This document shows, piece by piece, positions 33,438 through 41,660 of a DNA stretch of 64,000 nt. Numbering within the stretch: the first letter of the stretch is position 1; each line of letters opens with the position of its first letter. The notes beneath the pieces were generated by a model that was not told where the DNA came from, did no database searches, and was given only the letters and a program-made list of their open reading frames with translations. The stretch comes from JALORV01 sp035429725 (GTDB taxonomy: Bacteria > Pseudomonadota > Gammaproteobacteria > Burkholderiales > Burkholderiaceae_F): contig DAOMFI010000001.1 in NCBI GenBank assembly GCA_035429725.1, forward strand, positions 1 through 64,000, written 5' to 3'. The translations under genes were made by a program, and so were the position numbers.

Positions 33438-34162
33438 CGCGTCGCCGACGCAGCGGCCTCTTCGGCGCGCTTGCGCAGCGCTTCGCGCTCGGCCTCTTTC
33501 TTTTCCAGGGCCTGCTTGCGCTCCACGCGGCGGGCTTCACGCTTCTTGCGCTCCGCTTCGGCGTCCGCGGCCCGCTTGGCGGCGTCAGCCTGCTTCTGCT
33601 GATACTCGGCAGCGTTCTGGGCCCGCGCGGCCGCTTCCTGCTGCTCCTTCGCGAGCCGGGCGGCATGCTCCTGCTGCTTGCGTTCGAACTCCGCCCGGTT
33701 CTGTGCAGCCTCTTCGGGCGATTTGCCCGCACCCCTCGCCGCCGCATCCGCACTGCGTTGCTCTGCCTGCTTGCGCGCGGCAGCCTCTTTGTCGGCCCGC
33801 CCGGCCTCCTGCGCCGCCCGCTGCTTGCTCTCCTCCGCGCGTCGCCTCGCCAGGTCTTCCTGATCGAGGCGGCGCCTCGTGTCCTTGGCTTCGAGCTCGA
33901 TGCGCTGCACGTCGCGCCGCGCAAGCTCACGCTCGCGCCGCACCTTCTCGCGACAGTCGTTGACGAAGAAGCCGCGGTAGCACTCGGCATCGCGCGCATC
34001 GAAGAGCTTTCTCTGCCGCTCCTCTTCCTGACGGGCCGCCTCGATAGCCGCATCGGCCTGCTCGCGCGTCGTGATGCTGCCAGCCGGGAAGCGCGTGGCG
34101 AAGTCTCCAGCACGGGCAGAGCCCGTCAGGAGCACAAGCAAAACGAGAACGAAGCAGCGCAT
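33434..34162 (-). CDS. Exported coiled-coil protein of unknown function
   Basis: 242 residues. A signal peptide (CFVLVLLVLLTGSARAG) is followed by a short conserved-looking head with two cysteines (LFDARDAECYRGFFVNDCREKVR) and then about 170 residues of Ala/Glu/Lys/Arg-rich heptad sequence, which should form a long periplasmic coiled coil. Similar proteins are common in betaproteobacteria as hypothetical proteins. It might act as a scaffold in the envelope, but nothing in the sequence proves it. 31 bp beyond the end of zapE on the same strand. Confidence 0.75.
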   Translation of the reverse strand: MRCFVLVLLVLLTGSARAGDFATRFPAGSITTREQADAAIEAARQEEERQRKLFDARDAECYRGFFVNDCREKVRRERELARRDVQRIELEAKDTRRRLDQEDLARRRAEESKQRAAQEAGRADKEAAARKQAEQRSADAAARGAGKSPEEAAQNRAEFERKQQEHAARLAKEQQEAAARAQNAAEYQQKQADAAKRAADAEAERKKREARRVERKQALEKKEAEREALRKRAEEAAASATR

Positions 34163-34193
34163 GAGAAATAAACGCCCGAGGTGCTGATTTCGC

Positions 34194-35285
34194 CTACACG
34201 CGGACGATGTTCCGACGCGCAGATTCGAGATACTCCCGCGACTGCATCTCCTCGAGCCGCGAAACGGTGCGGGCGAACTCGCCAGCCAGTGCGCCAGACC
34301 GGTAAAGGTCGCCGGCCGGCACTTCGGCGGACAACAGCAGCTTGACGCGATGGTCGTAGAGCACGTCGACGAGCCAGGTAAAGCGCCGCGCTTCGGACGA
34401 CTGACCGGCCGACATGCGCGGCACGTTGGACATCAGGACCGTATGGAACCGCGCGGCGATCTCAAGATAGTCGTTCTGCGAGCGCGGTCCGCCACACAGT
34501 ACCGCGAAGTCGAACCAGACCACGCCGCCGGCACGCCGGCGGGCGCGAATCTGCCGCGCCTCTATCGTCAGCACAGGGTCGTCGTCGTCGGCTTCGGCCA
34601 CGCGTTCGAACGCCGCCGTCAGCGCCGCCTCGGCCGCCTCGCCCCACGGCGTCAGGTAAGCCTCGATGCGCTCCATTGCCCGCCTGCGGTAGTCGATGCC
34701 GCCATCCACATGCACGACATCGAGCCGCTCCTTCAGCAGCGCGATCGCCGGCAGCATGCGGTCGCGGTGCAGACCGTCCGGGTAAAGCGCGTCCGGCGCG
34801 TAATTGGAGGTCATGACCAGTCCGACATTGAGCGCAAACAGGCGCTCGAGCAGGCGATACAGGATCATCGCGTCGGCGATGTCGGAGACATGAAACTCGT
34901 CGAAGCAGATCAGGCGATGGCGCCGCGCGATCCGTCGTGCGACCTCGTCGAGCGGGTCGGCGGTTCCCCTCAGCTCGTGCAGCTCCGCATGGACACTGCG
35001 CATGAACTCGTGGAAGTGCACGCGCGTCTTCCGGATCAACGGCACCGCGGCAAAGAACGCGTCCATCAGGAAGCTCTTGCCGCGGCCGACGTCGCCCCAC
35101 AGATAGACACCGCGCGGCACCGGCGGCCGCACCAGCAGCTTCTTCAGCGCGTTGGAGCGATGCGCCTTATAGCCGGCCCACTCATCCTGCAGTTGCTGCA
35201 GCCGGACCGCGGCGCGCTCCTGTGCCGCGTCGAGCGAATAGCCACGCTGGGCCAGCAAGGCGTCAAGCTGGGAGCGGAACGGCAC
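34194..35285 (-). CDS. zapE: Cell division protein ZapE (AFG1-like ATPase)
   Basis: 363 residues from GTG 35285, the first reasonable start after the lpd stop; the frame is open back into lpd to 35477. Walker A GDVGRGKSFLMD, HFHEFMRSVH, the Walker B LICFDEFHVSDIADA, and VGLVMTSNYAPDALYPDGLHRD are typical of the ZapE/AFG1 family. ZapE modulates FtsZ ring dynamics under oxygen-poor or hot conditions. It is the last gene of the sucA-odhB-lpd cluster, an arrangement often seen in betaproteobacteria. Confidence 0.92.
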   Translation of the reverse strand: MPFRSQLDALLAQRGYSLDAAQERAAVRLQQLQDEWAGYKAHRSNALKKLLVRPPVPRGVYLWGDVGRGKSFLMDAFFAAVPLIRKTRVHFHEFMRSVHAELHELRGTADPLDEVARRIARRHRLICFDEFHVSDIADAMILYRLLERLFALNVGLVMTSNYAPDALYPDGLHRDRMLPAIALLKERLDVVHVDGGIDYRRRAMERIEAYLTPWGEAAEAALTAAFERVAEADDDDPVLTIEARQIRARRRAGGVVWFDFAVLCGGPRSQNDYLEIAARFHTVLMSNVPRMSAGQSSEARRFTWLVDVLYDHRVKLLLSAEVPAGDLYRSGALAGEFARTVSRLEEMQSREYLESARRNIVRV

Positions 35286-35340
35286 GCGGCGCGGCGACTG
35301 CGACGTTGACTGACGAAAGCCCGGTTCTAGAGGCCTGCAC

Positions 35341-36780
35341 TCAGAAGTTGAGCGTACGTTTGTCGACCGCCAACGCCGCTTCCTTGGTCGCTTCCGACAG
35401 TGACGGGTGCGCGTGGCAAATGCGGGCGATGTCCTCCGACGAGGCACGGAACTCCATCGCCACCACCGCTTCGGCAATCAGCTCGGAAGCGAGCGGGCCG
35501 ATGATGTGCACACCGAGGATCTCGTCGGTCGCGGCGTCGGCGAGAAACTTGACCATGCCGCTGGTATCGCCCAGCGCACGGGCCCGGCCATTGGCGGCAA
35601 ACGGGAATGTTCCGGCGCGATATGCGCGACCGCTTGCCTTCAGTTGCTGCTCGGTCTGGCCGACCCAGGCGATCTCGGGCGAGGTGTAGATGACCCACGG
35701 GATCGTGTTGAAGTTGACGTGGCCATGCTGGCCGGCGATGCGTTCCGCGACCGCCACACCTTCTTCTTCCGCCTTGTGCGCAAGCATGGGTCCGCGCACG
35801 ACATCACCGACGGCCCAGACGTTCGGCACATTGCTGCGGCATTCGTCATCGACGGCGACGAAGCCGCGCTCGTCGAGCGCAAGTCCGATTGCCTCCGGAG
35901 CAAGACCCGTGGTGTTGGGCACACGTCCGATCGAAACGATGAGGCGGTCCACCGAAAGCGTCTGGGTCGCACCGGCGGAGTCGGTGTACTCGACGCGGAC
36001 TTCCTCGGCCTTGCCCTTCTTCTCGACGGCCACCTTCTCGATCTTCACTCCGAGCGAGATCTTCAGCCCCTGGCGCCCGAAGAGCTTCGCCGCCTCCCTG
36101 GCGATCTGCTCATCGACGGCGCCGAGGAACGCGGGCAGGGCCTCGAGGACCGTCACCTCGGCGCCGAGGCGACGCCAGACCGAGCCCATCTCGAGGCCGA
36201 TGACGCCCGCGCCGATGACGCCTAGGCGCTTCGGCACTTCCGCGATTGACAGCGCCCCATCGTTCGAAAGGATGCGCTTCTCGTCGAACGCAGCGCCGGG
36301 CAAGGCGCGCGCGTTTGAGCCGGTGGCGACGATGACATGGCGGGCGATGAGCGTTTCCTCCGCCGCACCGCTGACCTTGATCTCGACTCCGGCATCGTTG
36401 CGGCCGACGAACGAACCGCGGCCGTGGAAGAACGCGACCTTGTTCTTCTTGAACAGGTACAGGATGCCGTCGTTGTTCTGCTTGACCACGCCGTCCTTGC
36501 GGGCAAGCATCTTCGCCAGGTCGAGACCCAGGCCCTTGACCTCGATACCGTGGGCAGCAAAGTGGTGGCCGGCCTGCTCGTAGTGTTCCGACGACTGCAG
36601 CAGCGCCTTGGACGGAATGCAGCCGACATTCGTGCAGGTCCCGCCCGGCGCCGGCCCGCCGTCCTTGTTCTTCCACTCGTCAATGCAGGCCGCAGCGAGC
36701 CCGAGCTGGGCCGCACGGATTGCCGCGATATAGCCGCCGGGGCCGCCCCCGATGACGACGACGTCGAAATTCTTGGCCAT
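35341..36780 (-). CDS. lpd: Dihydrolipoyl dehydrogenase (E3)
   Basis: 479 residues. FAD-binding VVIGGGPGGYIAAIRAAQLG at the start, the redox disulfide C49/C54 in GGTCTNVGCIPSK, the NAD-binding LGVIGAGVIGLEMGSVW, FAD contact NVWAVGDVVRGPMLAHKAEEEG, and the active-site His/Glu near CHAHPSLSEATKEA. It reoxidises lipoamide of the 2-oxoglutarate dehydrogenase complex with NAD+. Third enzyme gene of the cluster; a small PspC-type gene separates it from odhB. Confidence 0.96.
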   Translation of the reverse strand: MAKNFDVVVIGGGPGGYIAAIRAAQLGLAAACIDEWKNKDGGPAPGGTCTNVGCIPSKALLQSSEHYEQAGHHFAAHGIEVKGLGLDLAKMLARKDGVVKQNNDGILYLFKKNKVAFFHGRGSFVGRNDAGVEIKVSGAAEETLIARHVIVATGSNARALPGAAFDEKRILSNDGALSIAEVPKRLGVIGAGVIGLEMGSVWRRLGAEVTVLEALPAFLGAVDEQIAREAAKLFGRQGLKISLGVKIEKVAVEKKGKAEEVRVEYTDSAGATQTLSVDRLIVSIGRVPNTTGLAPEAIGLALDERGFVAVDDECRSNVPNVWAVGDVVRGPMLAHKAEEEGVAVAERIAGQHGHVNFNTIPWVIYTSPEIAWVGQTEQQLKASGRAYRAGTFPFAANGRARALGDTSGMVKFLADAATDEILGVHIIGPLASELIAEAVVAMEFRASSEDIARICHAHPSLSEATKEAALAVDKRTLNF

Positions 36781-36801
36781 CCTTGCCTTTCGCCGTGCGC
36801 G

Positions 36802-37113
36802 CTACGTCTCGTCGCGCGGCACGAAGATCCAGAAGATGATGTACAGGACGACGGTGAATCCGCCGACCATCAGTCCGAGCACGAAGATGAGGCGCCAGAT
36901 CCAGGCCTCGACACCGGTGACCGCCGCGATCCCTCCGCACACGCCGGCGATCCATTTGTCGTCGTTCGACAGGCGAAGGCGGTTGACCGGGAGCGAGCCG
37001 CCCGCGGGCGCACCCGCCAGCAGGCGCGCCTTTGCCGAGTCGAACTCGGCCTGGGTCAGCGCGCCGGAGAGAAGCAGGCGGTGCAGCTTTTCAAGCTCGT
37101 CAGCCACGGTCAT
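36802..37113 (-). CDS. PspC-domain membrane protein with SHOCT-like N terminus
   Basis: 103 residues. An N-terminal SHOCT-like helix pair (LEKLHRLLLSGALTQAEFDSAKARLL) is followed by a PspC domain: RLRLSNDDKWIAGVCGGIAAVTGVEAWIWRLIFVLG and a C-terminal membrane segment (GGFTVVLYIIFWIFVPRDE). PspC-type proteins sense envelope stress in phage-shock systems, but no pspA or pspF is present here. It lies between odhB and lpd in the same direction (17 and 21 bp gaps), so it must share their transcript. Confidence 0.88.
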   Translation of the reverse strand: MTVADELEKLHRLLLSGALTQAEFDSAKARLLAGAPAGGSLPVNRLRLSNDDKWIAGVCGGIAAVTGVEAWIWRLIFVLGLMVGGFTVVLYIIFWIFVPRDET

Positions 37114-37130
37114 CGCAATTCTCCGGCGGT

Positions 37131-38384
37131 TCAGACTTCGAGCAGCAGGCGCGCCGGGTCTTCCAGCGCCTCTTTCATCGTGACAAGCGACAGCACAGCC
37201 TCCCGCCCGTCAATGATGCGGTGGTCGTACGAGAGCGCAAGGTAATTCATCGGTCGCACCACGACCTGGCCGTTCTCGACAACCGCGCGGTCCTTGGTCG
37301 CATGCACGCCCAGGATGGCCGACTGCGGCGGGTTGATGATCGGCGTCGACAGCATCGAGCCGAACACGCCGCCATTGGAAATCGAAAAGGTGCCACCAGT
37401 GAGCTCCTCGAGCGCGAGCTTGCCCTCGCCGGCGCGCTTGCCGTAGTCCGCGATCTTCTTCTCGATGTCCGCGAACGTCATCTGGTCGGCGTCGCGCAGG
37501 ATCGGCACCACCAGGCCGCGCGGCGAGCCGACCGCGATGCCGATGTCGAAGTAGCCGTGGTACACGATGTCGTTGCCGTCGACCGATGCATTGACGACCG
37601 GGTACTTCTTGAGCGCTGCCACCGCCGCTTTGACGAAGAACGACATGAAGCCGAGCTTCACGCCGTGCTCCTTTTCGAAGCGGTCCTTGTAACGGTTGCG
37701 CAGATCCATCAGCGGCTGCATGTTGACTTCGTTGAACGTCGTCAGGATCGCGGCCGTGGACTGTGACTGCACCAGGCGCTCGGCCACGCGCTGACGCAGC
37801 CGCGACATCGGCACGCGTTGCTCGGGCCGATCGGCCAGTCCCGACAGGTCGAGCGGCGCTTTCACTTCCGGCAAGGCCGCCTTCGCAGCTGCAGCGGCTG
37901 GCGCAGGAACCGGTGCCGGTGCCGTCGCGCCCGAGGCGAGCGCGCCCAGCACATCCCCCTTGGTCACACGGCCATCCTTGCCCGTACCGACCACCGATCC
38001 CGGCGGCAATCCGGCATCGGCCATGCGCTTGGCTGCCGCGGGCATGGCCACGCCGGCCGCAGCCGCGGGCGTTGGTGCGGCGGCCGGCTTCGGAGCCGAA
38101 GCCGGAGCGGGCGCGAGAGCCTGGGCCGGTGCCCCGGCCTTGCCGGCGGTGTCCACCGAAGCGATGACCTCACCCGACACGACTGTCGACCCGTCGCCCT
38201 TGATGATCTGGCCGAGCACGCCGGCGGCCGGAGCAGGAACTTCCAGCACCACCTTGTCGGTCTCGATCTCGATGAGGATCTCGTCCATCGCGACGGCGTC
38301 GCCGGCTTTCTTCTTCCACTGCAGCAGCGTGGCTTCCGCCACCGATTCGGACAGCTGCGGAACCTTGACTTCAACGAGTGCCAT
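37131..38384 (-). CDS. odhB: Dihydrolipoyl succinyltransferase, E2 of 2-oxoglutarate dehydrogenase
   Basis: 417 residues from ATG 38384 (MALVEVKVPQLSES). One lipoyl domain with the lipoylated K44 (IEIETDKVVLEVP), an Ala/Pro-rich linker, a peripheral subunit-binding domain (AAAKRMADAGLPPGSVVGTGKDGRVTKGDV) and the catalytic domain with LALSYDHRIIDGREAV. It transfers succinyl from lipoamide to CoA. The gene lies 129 bp after sucA in the same direction. Also called sucB. Confidence 0.96.
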   Translation of the reverse strand: MALVEVKVPQLSESVAEATLLQWKKKAGDAVAMDEILIEIETDKVVLEVPAPAAGVLGQIIKGDGSTVVSGEVIASVDTAGKAGAPAQALAPAPASAPKPAAAPTPAAAAGVAMPAAAKRMADAGLPPGSVVGTGKDGRVTKGDVLGALASGATAPAPVPAPAAAAAKAALPEVKAPLDLSGLADRPEQRVPMSRLRQRVAERLVQSQSTAAILTTFNEVNMQPLMDLRNRYKDRFEKEHGVKLGFMSFFVKAAVAALKKYPVVNASVDGNDIVYHGYFDIGIAVGSPRGLVVPILRDADQMTFADIEKKIADYGKRAGEGKLALEELTGGTFSISNGGVFGSMLSTPIINPPQSAILGVHATKDRAVVENGQVVVRPMNYLALSYDHRIIDGREAVLSLVTMKEALEDPARLLLEV

Positions 38385-38513
38385 TTTCTTCTTTCCGGAA
38401 TTTGCGTTGATCGCGTTCTGCCTGCGTCGCGCCATCCGGCCTGTTGAAGCGGGCGAACGGGGGTTCCCTCCCCCACCGCGCGCGACCCGTGCCGGCAGCG
38501 ACTGCTGCGCGCG

Positions 38514-41372
38514 TTACTTGTTCAGGACGAGGCCCTTGAGCTTGCCGAAGGCCGTGTCGAGCAGCGCCTTCTGCTGCTCGACGTGCTTCGCGTAGTAGCC
38601 GACCGCCGGCGATGCAGACGGCGCGCGCCCGGCATAGCCGAGCTTCTGGCCATCGACCATGCTCTCGAGCAGGTGATGCTGCGTGTAGAACCACGGCCCC
38701 TGGTTGGCCGGCTCGTCCTGACACCACACGACCTCGGTGGCGTTCGGATACTTGCGGAACTCCGTGGCCAGCGCCTTGTGCGGGAACGGATACAACTGCT
38801 CGACCCGCAGCAGCACGACGTCGTCTTCCTTGCGCTCGCGCCGTGTGTGCAGGAGGTCGTAGTAGACCTTTCCCGAGCACACGACAATGCGCTTGACCTT
38901 CTTGGCTTCGATCGACGGATCGCGCTCGCCGATGACGGTCAGGAATTCGCCCCGCGAGAGCTCGGTGAGCTCGGACGCCGCGTCCTTGTTACGCAGCAGC
39001 GACTTCGGAGTCATGATGACCAGCGGCTTGCGGAACAGCCGGATCATCTGCCGCCGCAGCAGATGGAAGATCTGCGCCGCCGTGGTCGGCTGGGCAATCT
39101 GCATGTTGTTGTCCGCCGCCAGCTGCAGGAAGCGCTCGAGCCGCGCGGATGAATGCTCAGGACCCTGCCCCTCGTAGCCGTGCGGCAGCATCAGCGTCAG
39201 GCCCGACTGGCGCCCCCACTTCACCTCGCCCGAAGACAGGAACTGGTCGATGACCACCTGTGCGCCGTTGACGAAGTCGCCGAACTGCGCTTCCCAGACG
39301 ACCAGCGCATTGGGCTCGGCGCTGGCATAGCCGTACTCGAAGGCCAGGACGGCTTCTTCCGACAGGACCGAGTCGATGACCGTGAACGGTGCCTGGGTAT
39401 CCGACACGTGCTGCAGCGGGATGAAGGTTCCCTCGTCCCACTTCTCGCGATTCTGGTCGTGCAGCACCGCATGGCGGTGGGTGAAGGTTCCGCGGCCGGA
39501 GTCCTGCCCCGTGATGCGAACGGCATAGCCGCTCGCGACCAGCGACGCGAAGGCGAGGTGCTCGCCCATGCCCCAGTCGAGCGGCTGCCTGCCCTCGGCC
39601 ATCGCACGGCGATCCGCGATCACTTTCTCGACCAGCGGGTGAACCTTGAACTGGGGCGGGATCGTGGTGATGCGCTCGCCGAGGCGCTTCAGTTCGGCCA
39701 GCGGCACCGCAGTGTCAGCGTGGTCGGTCCACTTGCGGTTGAGAAAGGCCGACCAGTCGACCGCAAACTTGCTCTTGTAGTTGGTGAGCACCGGGTCCGA
39801 CGTCGTGCGGCCCTCTTCCATGGCGGCGCGATAGGCCTTGACCATCTGCTCCGGCAGATCGGCCGCGATGGTGCCCTGGGTCACCAGCTTGTCGGCGTAG
39901 ACCTTGCGCGTGCCGGGATGGGCGCCGATCTTCTTGTACATCAGCGGCTGCGTCACGGCCGGCGTGTCCTGCTCGTTGTGGCCAAGGCGACGGAAACAGA
40001 CAATGTCGACGACCACGTCGAGGTTGAACTGCTGGCGGTAGTCCAGCGCCAGCTGAGTCACAAAGACCACCGCTTCGGGATCGTCGCCGTTCACATGGAA
40101 CACCGGCGCCTCGATCATCTTGACGACGTCCGAGCAGTAGATCGTCGAGCGCGTGTCGCGCGGGTCGGACGTGGTGAAGCCGATCTGGTTGTTGATGACG
40201 ATGTGCACCGTGCCGCCGGTGCCATAGCCGCGCGTCTGCGCGAGGTTGAGCGTCTCCATCACGACGCCCTGTCCGGCAAAGGCCGCGTCGCCGTGCACCA
40301 GCACGGGCAGCACCTTGTCGCCCTCCTCGTCACCGCGGCGTTCCTGGCGCGCGCGCACCGAGCCCTCGACGACCGGGTTGACGATCTCGAGGTGCGAAGG
40401 GTTGAACGCCAGCGAAAGATGCACCGGGCCGCCGGGTGTCGAGATGTCGCTGGAAAATCCCATGTGGTACTTGACGTCGCCCGCGGGCAGGTCGGAGCCC
40501 GACTTGCCTTCGAACTCAGCGAACAGTTCCTTCGGCATCTTGCCCAGCGTGTTCACCAGCACGTTGAGGCGGCCGCGGTGCGCCATGCCGATGACGATCT
40601 CTTCCACCCCGGTGGCGCCGGCACGCTGGATCAGCTCATCCATCGACGCGATGAAGGTCTCGCCCCCCTCGAGCGAGAAGCGCTTCTGGCCGACATACTT
40701 GGTATGAAGATAGCGCTCCAGCCCTTCGGCGGCGGTCACGCGCTCCAGGATGTGGACCTTCTGCTCGGCGGTGAAACTCGGCGTCGAGCGGGTCGACTCC
40801 AGGCGCTGCTGGATCCAGCGCTTCTGCGCCGGATCGGAGATATACATGTACTCGGCACCGACGTTTCCGCAATAGGTCTGGCGTAGCGCCGTGACGATCT
40901 CGCGCAGCGTCATCTGCTCCTGCCCGAAGTACGTGTTGGACGCCGAGAAGACGGTGTCCATGTCGGCTTCGGTCAGGTCATAGAACCCCGGTTCGAGTTC
41001 GGGAATCGCCGGCCGCTCCTGGCGCTGCAGCGGATCGAGGTTGGCCCAGCGATTGCCGAGGAAGCGGTAGGCCGCGATGATCGACTGGACGTGGACCTGC
41101 TTGCGTGCGACCGAAAGGTCGGTCGGCGCCACCTTCGGCTGGAAGGCGCCCGCCTTCGCGCGCTGCGCGAAGGACTCGACGATCGGCGCATGCGCGACGT
41201 CGCGTGAACTGGCCGAGCCGTCGGCGGCCGGCACCAGCTGCATCTGGTCGAAGTAGGCGCGCCACTTGTCGGGGACGGAGCCCGGATTGTCGAGATAGCG
41301 CTCGTAGAGCTCCTCGACGTACGGCGCATTGCCGCCAAACAGGTACGAATTGACCTGGAACTGTCGCATCAT
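38514..41372 (-). CDS. sucA: 2-oxoglutarate dehydrogenase E1
   Basis: 952 residues from ATG 41372, with AAAGG 8 nt upstream; a GTG at 41381 is less likely. The thiamine-dependent decarboxylase of the TCA cycle. N-terminal SSYLFGG-like (NSYLFGGNAPYVEELYERYLDNP), VIGMAHRGRLNVLVN, SDISTPGGPVHLSLAFNPSHLE, HGDAAFAGQGVVMETLNL, the TPP-region QIGFTTSDPRDTRST and the C-terminal LMLPHGYEGQGPEHSSARLERFLQL are all present. Starts the sucA-odhB-pspC-lpd-zapE unit, back-to-back with the ferredoxin-linked oxidoreductase cluster. Confidence 0.97.
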   Translation of the reverse strand: MMRQFQVNSYLFGGNAPYVEELYERYLDNPGSVPDKWRAYFDQMQLVPAADGSASSRDVAHAPIVESFAQRAKAGAFQPKVAPTDLSVARKQVHVQSIIAAYRFLGNRWANLDPLQRQERPAIPELEPGFYDLTEADMDTVFSASNTYFGQEQMTLREIVTALRQTYCGNVGAEYMYISDPAQKRWIQQRLESTRSTPSFTAEQKVHILERVTAAEGLERYLHTKYVGQKRFSLEGGETFIASMDELIQRAGATGVEEIVIGMAHRGRLNVLVNTLGKMPKELFAEFEGKSGSDLPAGDVKYHMGFSSDISTPGGPVHLSLAFNPSHLEIVNPVVEGSVRARQERRGDEEGDKVLPVLVHGDAAFAGQGVVMETLNLAQTRGYGTGGTVHIVINNQIGFTTSDPRDTRSTIYCSDVVKMIEAPVFHVNGDDPEAVVFVTQLALDYRQQFNLDVVVDIVCFRRLGHNEQDTPAVTQPLMYKKIGAHPGTRKVYADKLVTQGTIAADLPEQMVKAYRAAMEEGRTTSDPVLTNYKSKFAVDWSAFLNRKWTDHADTAVPLAELKRLGERITTIPPQFKVHPLVEKVIADRRAMAEGRQPLDWGMGEHLAFASLVASGYAVRITGQDSGRGTFTHRHAVLHDQNREKWDEGTFIPLQHVSDTQAPFTVIDSVLSEEAVLAFEYGYASAEPNALVVWEAQFGDFVNGAQVVIDQFLSSGEVKWGRQSGLTLMLPHGYEGQGPEHSSARLERFLQLAADNNMQIAQPTTAAQIFHLLRRQMIRLFRKPLVIMTPKSLLRNKDAASELTELSRGEFLTVIGERDPSIEAKKVKRIVVCSGKVYYDLLHTRRERKEDDVVLLRVEQLYPFPHKALATEFRKYPNATEVVWCQDEPANQGPWFYTQHHLLESMVDGQKLGYAGRAPSASPAVGYYAKHVEQQKALLDTAFGKLKGLVLNK

Positions 41373-41660
41373 CGCCTTCACCTTTCAGAACGAGTTTCTC
41401 GTTGAAGATGCCCGGCGTGGCGGTCGCGAAGCCTCCAGCACCGGCGACAACGCGCTCCGGATTCCGGTGCGGTTGCCGAGAGCACCGGCAGCGTTCGGGC
41501 CACCGGCGGCAAGCGCGGGATGCTACCACTGCACGGGCGGATTTCATCCTTGTGTGGCGCACATGCCGCGCCGTTTCGTACGGCGAGCGTACGGCGCCGC
41601 CCGGGAATACACTCCCGCGCACCACAAAACTCGCCGCCAAGACGGACGAGGAGGAGACAC
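41373..41660. promoter_or_regulatory. Divergent control region between sucA and korC
   Basis: A 288-bp gap. Next to sucA an inverted repeat AACGAG-TTT-CTCGTT (41389-41403) lies just upstream of the sucA ribosome site and could fold in its leader. Nearer korC there is a tandem CGTACGGCG pair (CGTACGGCGAGCGTACGGCG) and a CGGGA-ATACAC-TCCCG inverted repeat. No clear -35/-10 pair was seen. Both routes of 2-oxoglutarate oxidation would be controlled from here. Confidence 0.45.
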
